Assembly (NCBI RefSeq): GCF_004798685.1
Contig: NZ_CP039291.1
Location: forward strand, 992,001-1,056,000
DNA: 64,000 nt
Direction: 5' to 3'
Source of the DNA: Cellulomonas shaoxiangyii
Lineage (GTDB): Bacteria; Actinomycetota; Actinomycetes; Actinomycetales; Cellulomonadaceae
The position numbers and the translations under genes were made by a program. Of the stretch, positions 58,539 through 64,000 are shown piece after piece; the stretch's first letter is position 1, and the number at the start of each line of letters is the position of its first letter. The notes beneath the pieces were generated by a model. That model had not been told where the DNA came from. It saw only the letters and a list, made by a program, of their open reading frames with translations, and did no database searches.

Positions 58539-59909
58539 GTGACCACCGGACCCCCGCCCGTCCCGGCGTCCGCCGCCGGCGTGCCGCCGCGCCCGCGGCT
58601 GCCGCTGCGTCGCCCCGACGCGGGGCGGTGGTTCGCCGGGGTCGCGGTGGGGATCGCGGCGCACCTCGACGTGCCGGTGGCCGCGGTGCGGCTCGCGCTC
58701 GTCGCGCTCGTGCCGGTCGCCGGCGCGGGGATCGTGCTCTACGTCTTCTGGTGGCTGACCGTCCCCGTCGGCGACCCGGCGGCGGTCGCGGCGGTCTCAC
58801 GCCCCAGCGCGCTGCAGCGGCTCGCGCGGCGGCAGACCCTGCGTGCCGACGGCCGGCGCGTCGCGCTCGCGGACCTCGCGCTCGGCGCGCTGCTCGTGCT
58901 CGCCGCGGGCGTGCTCGTCGCGGTGCGGCTCGGCGCCCAGGTCGACTCCACCTGGGTGCTGCCCGCGCTGCTCGTCCTGGTCGGCCTCGGGCTCGCGTGG
59001 AGCCAGCTGGACGCGGTGCAGCGGCGACAGGGCGACGGCCGGCGCATCAGCGTCCTGCGCCTCATCGGCGGCGTGCTGCTCGCGGCGGCGGGCGTGCTGC
59101 TGCTCGTGGGCGAGAGCGTGGGTCGCGGCATCGAGCCCGCGCTCATGGTGCAGGCGGCGATCGGGGCGCTCGCGGTCCTGCTCGGTGTCGGGCTCGTGCT
59201 GGCGCCGTGGTGGGTGCGGCTCGTCCGCGAGCTCGGCGACGAGCGGGCCGCCCGTGCGCGCGAGGCCGAGCGGGCCGACATCGCCGCGCACCTGCACGAC
59301 TCGGTGCTGCAGACGCTCGCGCTCATCCGCACGCGCGCCGACGAGCCCGTGGAGGTCGCCCGCATGGCCCGCGCCCAGGAGCGCGAGCTGCGCGAGTGGC
59401 TGTACGACGACCGCAGCGAGCCGGGCACGTCGCTCGCGGCGGCGCTGCGGGCCGTCGTCGCCGAGGTCGAGGACTCGCGCACCGGGCCGACCGGCGAGCC
59501 GGTGGCGGTCGACGTCGTCGTCGTGGGCGACCGCGTGCCCGACGCCGACGGCCAGGCGCTGCTGCAGGCCACGCGGGAGGCGCTGGTCAACGCGGTCGTG
59601 CACGGCCGCCCGCCCGTCTCGCTCTACCTCGAGGCGGGCCCGGCGGTGACGGAGGTGTTCGTGCGCGACCGCGGTGACGGCTTCGACCTCGACGCCGTGG
59701 GTCCCGACCGCTTCGGCGTGCGGGAGTCGATCATGGGCCGGGTGCGCCGACGCGGCGGCACGGCCCGCGTGACCAGCAGCCCGGCGCGCGGCACCGAGGT
59801 GCACCTGTGCATGCCGGTCGGCGGCGCGCCCCCGCCGGGCGACGTCCCCGCCGGCGACCCGGACGACCCCGCGGCCGCGCGCCGCACCGACCTGCAGGAG
59901 GACGCGTGA
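58539..59909 (+). CDS. PspC-domain sensor histidine kinase (HisKA_3 type)
   Basis: A protein of 456 residues. The N-terminal PspC-like part (about 25-80, DAGRWFAGVAVGIAAHLDVP) is followed by about four further membrane helices. The phosphorylated histidine is His253 in HLHDSVLQT (HisKA_3), and the ATP lid is in DRGDGFDL and RGTEVHL. The missing extracytoplasmic sensor domain suggests it senses within the membrane or through the divergent PspC protein. GTG 58539 follows GACGAT by 6 nt. Overlaps the response regulator by GTGA. Confidence 0.91.
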   Translation: MTTGPPPVPASAAGVPPRPRLPLRRPDAGRWFAGVAVGIAAHLDVPVAAVRLALVALVPVAGAGIVLYVFWWLTVPVGDPAAVAAVSRPSALQRLARRQTLRADGRRVALADLALGALLVLAAGVLVAVRLGAQVDSTWVLPALLVLVGLGLAWSQLDAVQRRQGDGRRISVLRLIGGVLLAAAGVLLLVGESVGRGIEPALMVQAAIGALAVLLGVGLVLAPWWVRLVRELGDERAARAREAERADIAAHLHDSVLQTLALIRTRADEPVEVARMARAQERELREWLYDDRSEPGTSLAAALRAVVAEVEDSRTGPTGEPVAVDVVVVGDRVPDADGQALLQATREALVNAVVHGRPPVSLYLEAGPAVTEVFVRDRGDGFDLDAVGPDRFGVRESIMGRVRRRGGTARVTSSPARGTEVHLCMPVGGAPPPGDVPAGDPDDPAAARRTDLQEDA

Positions 59910-60556
59910 GCGCCGTCGACGTCGTGCTGGTGGACGACCACCACATGTTCCGTGCCGGGGTGAAGGCGTCCCTCGACGACCGCGTGCGGGTGGTGGGGGA
60001 GGCGTCCACGGTCGACGAGGCCGTGCGCGTCGTGCACGACCTCGCCCCGCCGGTCGTGCTGCTCGACGTGCACCTGCCCGGCGGCGACGGCGGCGGCGGG
60101 GCCGAGGTCGTGCGGCGGTGCGCCGACGTGCCCGGCACCCGGTTCCTCGCGCTGTCGGTGTCCGACGCGGCGGAGGACGTCGTGGCCGTGATCCGGGTGG
60201 GTGCGCGCGGCTACGTGACGAAGGCGATCGACCCGGCGGCCCTGTCCGACGCGGTGCTGCGCGTCGCGGGCGGTGACGCGGTGTTCTCCCCGCGGCTCGC
60301 CGGGTTCGTGCTCGACGCGTTCGGCGCGGCCGCGGGGGACGTCGCCACGGGGGACGACGAGCTCGACCGGCTCTCGGCGCGCGAGCGCGAGGTCATGCGG
60401 CTGATCGCGCGCGGCTACACGTACCGCGAGGTCGCCGCCGAGCTGTTCATCTCGATCAAGACCGTGGAGACGCACGTGTCCGCCGTCCTGCGCAAGCTGC
60501 AGCTGTCGAACCGGAACGAGCTCACGCGGTGGGCGGCGGCGCGCCGGCTGCTCTGA
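59906..60556 (+). CDS. LuxR-type response regulator paired with the PspC kinase
   Basis: A protein of 216 residues. The receiver has the acidic pair in VLVDDHHMF (Asp10, Asp11), the phosphoacceptor Asp54 in VLLDVHLPG, and the lysine in YVTKAID. The C-terminal NarL/LuxR helix-turn-helix (about 150-210) is complete, with SIKTVETHVSAVLRKL. It is probably the output of the kinase it overlaps, with the divergent PspC operon as the likely target. Confidence 0.93.
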   Translation: MSAVDVVLVDDHHMFRAGVKASLDDRVRVVGEASTVDEAVRVVHDLAPPVVLLDVHLPGGDGGGGAEVVRRCADVPGTRFLALSVSDAAEDVVAVIRVGARGYVTKAIDPAALSDAVLRVAGGDAVFSPRLAGFVLDAFGAAAGDVATGDDELDRLSAREREVMRLIARGYTYREVAAELFISIKTVETHVSAVLRKLQLSNRNELTRWAAARRLL

Positions 60557-60609
60557 GAGCTGTGGCGCAGACGAACTGACGGGATGTCAGATCAGGCGCC
60601 GGCGCTCGG

Positions 60610-60615
60610 TAGGAT
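60610..60615 (+). promoter_or_regulatory. -10 element of the small membrane protein gene at 60622, leaderless layout
   Basis: TAGGAT ends 6 nt before ATG 60622. Confidence 0.55.
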
Positions 60616-60621
60616 GACCCC

Positions 60622-60969
60622 ATGGACGTCGTCTACGGGATCCTCGTCGTGCTCCACCTCCTCGGCTGGGCCATGGTCTTCGGCGGTGCGCTCGCCGGCC
60701 TGCGCTCGGCGACCCTCAACCCGGGGGTGTTCCACGGCATCGTCACCGCGCTGCTCACGGGCATCGTGCTCACCGGCCTCGCGTCGGCCGGCGTGGCCGG
60801 CGACGGGCCCGACAACGTGAAGATCGGCGTCAAGCTCGTCGTCGCCCTCGCCGTGACCGCCCTCGTCGTCGTCGGGCGCCGCCGCGGCGAGAAGGTGACG
60901 ACGGGCTGGCTCGGCGCGATCGTCGGGCTGACGGCCCTCAACGTCGCGATCGCCGTCCTCTGGCGCTGA
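60622..60969 (+). CDS. four-helix membrane protein of unknown function
   Basis: A protein of 115 residues, nearly all membrane: helices at about 5-25, 36-57, 65-85 and 93-112. VLHLLGWAMVFGGALAGL and NVKIGVKLVVALAV are the only notable segments. A conserved histidine (LLHL-type VLHLLG) could bind heme or metal, as in short cytochrome-like proteins, but this is speculative. Starts 66 bp after the response regulator, with its own -10. Confidence 0.68.
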   Translation: MDVVYGILVVLHLLGWAMVFGGALAGLRSATLNPGVFHGIVTALLTGIVLTGLASAGVAGDGPDNVKIGVKLVVALAVTALVVVGRRRGEKVTTGWLGAIVGLTALNVAIAVLWR

Positions 60970-61020
60970 CCCGTACGCCTGCCCGGCCGGGCCGGTCGGG
61001 CACGCGTCGGCGCGCACCGC

Positions 61021-61026
61021 TACGGT
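61021..61026 (+). promoter_or_regulatory. -10 element of the DUF456 gene, leaderless layout
   Basis: TACGGT ends 7 nt before GTG 61034, which favours this start over the ATG at 61037. Confidence 0.5.
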
Positions 61027-61033
61027 CGGCGCC

Positions 61034-61528
61034 GTGATGATCGACTGGGGTACCGAGCTCGACCTGCTCACCGGACTGCTCGTGCTCGTCGGCCTCGTCG
61101 GCGTGGTGGTGCAGGTCCTGCCCGGCGCGCTGCTCGTCGGCGGTGCGGTGGTGCTGTGGGGCGCGCTGCAGGGCACGGGCGTCGGCTGGGGCGTCGTGGC
61201 CGCGGCCGTGCTGATCACGGTCGTCACCCAGGTCGCGAAGTACCTGCTCGCGGGGCGCCACCTGCAGCGCGGTGGCGTGCCGAACCGCACGCTCGTGTGG
61301 GGCGGGGTCGCGGGCGTCATCGGGTTCTTCGTCGTGCCCGTGGTCGGGCTGCCGCTGTTCTTCGTGGCCGCGATCTACCTCGCCGAGCGCCTGCGCCTCG
61401 GCGAGCACGACGCCGCGTGGCGCTCGACCGTGCGCGCGCTCCAGGCCACCGGTCTCACCATCCTCGTCGAGCTCGCCGGGGCGCTGCTCGTGGTCGGTGC
61501 GTGGGTCGTCGGGCTCCTGCTGCGGTGA
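61034..61528 (+). CDS. DUF456 family membrane protein
   Basis: A protein of 164 residues with four to five helices. VGLVGVVVQVLPGALLVGGAV, the AKYLLAGRHLQRGGVPNR loop and GFFVVPVVGLPLFFVAAIYLAER are typical of DUF456, whose function is unknown. Start choice: GTG 61034 by the -10 position; an ATG follows immediately. Confidence 0.83.
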   Translation: MMIDWGTELDLLTGLLVLVGLVGVVVQVLPGALLVGGAVVLWGALQGTGVGWGVVAAAVLITVVTQVAKYLLAGRHLQRGGVPNRTLVWGGVAGVIGFFVVPVVGLPLFFVAAIYLAERLRLGEHDAAWRSTVRALQATGLTILVELAGALLVVGAWVVGLLLR

Positions 61529-61613
61529 CCGGCGGGCCCGGGGCGGTGCGCGGTCCCGCGACGGCGGTCGCGTGGTCCCTCGTGTCGGTGGGGCGACCTA
61601 CGCTGGTGGGGTC

Positions 61614-64000
61614 ATGACGTCCTTGTTCGAGAGCCTCTCCCTGCCCGTCCCCGCCGGCGCCACGCCGCGGTCCCGTCCGGACGCGCGGGCCGCCGTCGCG
61701 CGCTCCCGCGCGGGCGAGTCGTCGGGCCTGCCGCTCGTCGTGCCGCCGCGTGGCGACACCCCCGACGCCGACGACCCGCCGCCCGCCGACGGGCGTGCCG
61801 CACGCGACGCCGCCCGCGCGGAGGCGCTGCTCGAGGGGCTGAACCCGCAGCAGCGCGAGGCCGTGCTGCATGCCGGGGGTCCGCTCCTGATCGTCGCGGG
61901 CGCCGGGTCGGGCAAGACGCGCGTGCTCACGCACCGCATCGCGTACCTGCTGGCCACGCACCGGGCGCGGCCCGGCGAGGTGCTGGCGATCACGTTCACC
62001 AACAAGGCCGCGGCCGAGATGCGCGAGCGCGTCGAGGCGCTCGTCGGGCCGTCGGCGCAGCGCATGTGGGTGTCGACGTTCCACTCCGCGTGCGTCCGGA
62101 TCCTGCGCCGCGAGGCCGCGACGCTGGGCCTGCGGTCGAGCTTCTCCATCTACGACTCGGCGGACTCCCAGCGGCTGCTCACGCTGGTCGCGCGCGAGCT
62201 CGACCTCGACCCCAAGCGCTACCCGCCGAAGGCGCTGGCGGCGAAGATCTCGAACCTCAAGGACGAGCTCGTCACGCCCGAGGCGTTCGCCGCGACGTCC
62301 GGCGGCGGCAGCGCCAACGACTTCGACACCGCGCTGGCGCAGGTCTACACGCGCTACCAGGAGCGGCTGCGCCAGGCGCACGCGCTCGACTTCGACGACA
62401 TCATCGTGCGCACGGTCGAGCTGCTGCAGGGGTTCCCCCAGGTCGCCGAGCACTACCGCCGACGCTTCCGCCACGTGCTCGTCGACGAGTACCAGGACAC
62501 CAACCACGCCCAGTACGTGCTGGTGCGCGAGCTCGTCGGCGTCGACGGCGGTGCCGACGGCCACGGCGTGGGGCGCGGCGAGCTCACGGTCGTCGGCGAC
62601 GCCGACCAGTCGGTGTACGCCTTCCGCGGCGCGAACATCCGCAACATCCTCGAGTTCGAGGCCGACTACCCCGACGCGCGCACGATCCTCCTCGAGCAGA
62701 ACTACCGCTCGACGCAGACGATCCTCTCGGCGGCGAACGCCGTCATCGCGAAGAACCCGGACCGGCGCCCGAAGCGGCTGTGGACCGACTCCGGGTCCGG
62801 CCCGCAGATCGTGGCGTACGTCGCGGACTCCGAGCACGAGGAGGCGCGGTTCGTCGCGGAGGAGATCGACCGCCTCGGCGACACGCACGGCGTGCGGCCC
62901 GGCGACGTGGCGATCTTCTACCGGGCGAACGCGCAGTCCCGTGCGCTCGAGGAGGTGCTGGTCCGCGTCGGCCTGCCCTACAAGGTCGTCGGCGGCACCC
63001 GCTTCTACGAGCGCCGCGAGATCCGCGACGCCGTCGCCTACCTGCGCGCCATCGCGAACCCCGACGACGACGTGAGCACCCGACGCATCCTCAACGTGCC
63101 CAAGCGCGGGCTGGGGGAGCGGTCGGAGGCGATGGTCGCGGCCTTCGCCGAGCGCGAGCGGATCTCGTTCGGCGCGGCACTCACGCGGCTCGACGAGGTG
63201 CCCGGCCTCGGCACGCGCGCGCTCACCGGTCTGACGGCGTTCGCGACGATGGTCGAGGAGCTGCGCGACCTCGCGTCCACCGCCGGCCCCGCCCAGGTGC
63301 TCGGCGCGGCGCTCGACCGCAGCGGCTACCTCGCGGAGCTGCGCGCGAGCGAGGACCCGCAGGACGCGGGCCGCGTCGAGAACCTCGCCGAGCTGCACGC
63401 GGTCGCCTCCGAGTTCGAGCAGAGCGAGCCGGACGGGGACCTCACCGACTTCCTCGAGCGCGTGTCGCTCGTGGCGGACTCCGACCAGATCCCCGTCCCG
63501 GACGGCGCGGACGACGGCGACGGGGCCGGCGACGCGCGCGCCGACCAGGGCGTCGTCACGCTCATGACGCTGCACACCGCCAAGGGCCTGGAGTTCCCGG
63601 TCGTGTTCCTCACGGGCATGGAGGACGGCACCTTCCCCCACATGCGCTCGCTCGCGGACCCGGACCAGCTCGCCGAGGAGCGGCGCCTGGCCTACGTCGG
63701 GCTGACCCGTGCGCGCGAGCGCCTGTACGTCTCACGCGCGGCGGTCCGCACCGCGTGGGGCGTGCCGAACGAGTTCCCGCCCAGCCGGTTCCTCGACGAC
63801 ATCCCCGAGGAGCTCGTGGACTGGCGGCGGCGCGAGTCCTCGACGTCGCGCCTGCGCGGCGGGTGGGGGTCGGGCTTCGGCACGGGCGGCGGCCGGGGGT
63901 CCGGCTGGGGCGAGCAGCGCTCGGGGTCGGGCAACGGCCCGGTGCGCACGGAGCAGCGCCCGACGCTGCCGCGCACGGGGGCGTCCTTCGGGTCGGCGAC
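61614..64000 (+). CDS. pcrA: ATP-dependent DNA helicase UvrD/PcrA (3' end beyond the window)
   Basis: At least 795 codons; the stop lies past position 64000. A superfamily 1A helicase unwinds DNA 3'-5' in excision and mismatch repair and clears replication blocks. Motif I AGAGSGKT, Ia TFTNKAAAEM, II LVDEYQDTN, III GDADQSVYAFRGA, IV LEQNYRS, V HTAKGLEFPVVFLTGMEDG and VI YVGLTRARERLYV are complete. The first 70 residues and the glycine-rich stretch at the end are poorly conserved, normal for actinobacteria. TACGCT lies 9 nt upstream of ATG 61614. Confidence 0.96.
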   Translation, partial: MTSLFESLSLPVPAGATPRSRPDARAAVARSRAGESSGLPLVVPPRGDTPDADDPPPADGRAARDAARAEALLEGLNPQQREAVLHAGGPLLIVAGAGSGKTRVLTHRIAYLLATHRARPGEVLAITFTNKAAAEMRERVEALVGPSAQRMWVSTFHSACVRILRREAATLGLRSSFSIYDSADSQRLLTLVARELDLDPKRYPPKALAAKISNLKDELVTPEAFAATSGGGSANDFDTALAQVYTRYQERLRQAHALDFDDIIVRTVELLQGFPQVAEHYRRRFRHVLVDEYQDTNHAQYVLVRELVGVDGGADGHGVGRGELTVVGDADQSVYAFRGANIRNILEFEADYPDARTILLEQNYRSTQTILSAANAVIAKNPDRRPKRLWTDSGSGPQIVAYVADSEHEEARFVAEEIDRLGDTHGVRPGDVAIFYRANAQSRALEEVLVRVGLPYKVVGGTRFYERREIRDAVAYLRAIANPDDDVSTRRILNVPKRGLGERSEAMVAAFAERERISFGAALTRLDEVPGLGTRALTGLTAFATMVEELRDLASTAGPAQVLGAALDRSGYLAELRASEDPQDAGRVENLAELHAVASEFEQSEPDGDLTDFLERVSLVADSDQIPVPDGADDGDGAGDARADQGVVTLMTLHTAKGLEFPVVFLTGMEDGTFPHMRSLADPDQLAEERRLAYVGLTRARERLYVSRAAVRTAWGVPNEFPPSRFLDDIPEELVDWRRRESSTSRLRGGWGSGFGTGGGRGSGWGEQRSGSGNGPVRTEQRPTLPRTGASFGSA

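Overview
The window reads as chromosomal core sequence of a very GC-rich actinobacterium. The best guess is a member of Micrococcales close to Cellulomonas; this is an inference from gene content, not a taxonomic test. Supporting signs are the near-saturated GC third positions, frequent GTG starts with 4-bp ATGA/GTGA gene overlaps, a WhiB protein and a BldM-type regulator next to guaB, a GuaB3 paralogue, doubled CIRCE elements at groES, a DtxR/IdeR-type iron box, and many genes whose start codon sits 6-7 nt behind a TANNNT -10 hexamer (leaderless style). No rRNA, tRNA, CRISPR array, insertion sequence or phage gene was seen.

Layout. 1-6.3 kb: the end of an ABC-F ATPase gene, then rplM-rpsI, glmM-def, an orphan glutamine amidotransferase, a DedA membrane protein and a lipoprotein. 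6.3-19.1 kb: coaA diverges from glmS. Then come acpS, an LLM-type oxidoreductase, the NAD(P)HX repair gene, a P-loop kinase, alr, and the tRNA t6A genes tsaE-tsaB-rimI and tsaD, with a double-rhodanese and a RutE-like gene inserted before tsaD. 19.2-27.7 kb: a YbdK-type ligase and a methyltransferase, groES with its heat-shock control region, a WhiB3/WhiD-like gene, a MerR regulator, a BldM-like regulator, guaB and guaB3.

27.8-32.0 kb: an iron-siderophore ABC importer on the minus strand under an iron box. 32.2-38.1 kb: a complete fructose PTS locus (DeoR regulator, 1-phosphofructokinase, EIIA, EIIBC) that also carries HPr and enzyme I. 38.1-38.6 kb: a scar holding the 3' ends of two divergent broken genes. 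38.7-41.2 kb: a DUF899 protein and an aldehyde dehydrogenase. 41.3-47.4 kb: xfp-pta-ackA, a phosphoketolase route from sugar phosphates to acetate and ATP. 47.6-52.2 kb: a SURF1 protein and a heterodimeric ABC exporter whose two ATP sites have decayed in complementary ways.

52.3-64 kb: guaA, a DUF3817 membrane protein, a GT4 glycosyltransferase, a two-helix membrane protein, a divergent PspC-type envelope-stress module (PspC membrane protein plus a small partner facing a PspC-domain histidine kinase and its response regulator), two small membrane proteins, and the 5' part of a UvrD/PcrA helicase gene running off the end.

The genes cover three themes: precursor supply (glucosamine-6-P, alanine racemization, CoA, GMP), sugar import and overflow metabolism (fructose PTS feeding the phosphoketolase-acetate branch), and regulation by developmental-type regulators kept in a region that also holds guanine nucleotide genes. 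Nothing in the window is clearly a new defence or mobile system. The most unusual items are the complementary-decay ABC exporter, the two-gene deletion scar, the decayed cobalamin domain in the MerR protein, and the pervasive leaderless promoter layout.
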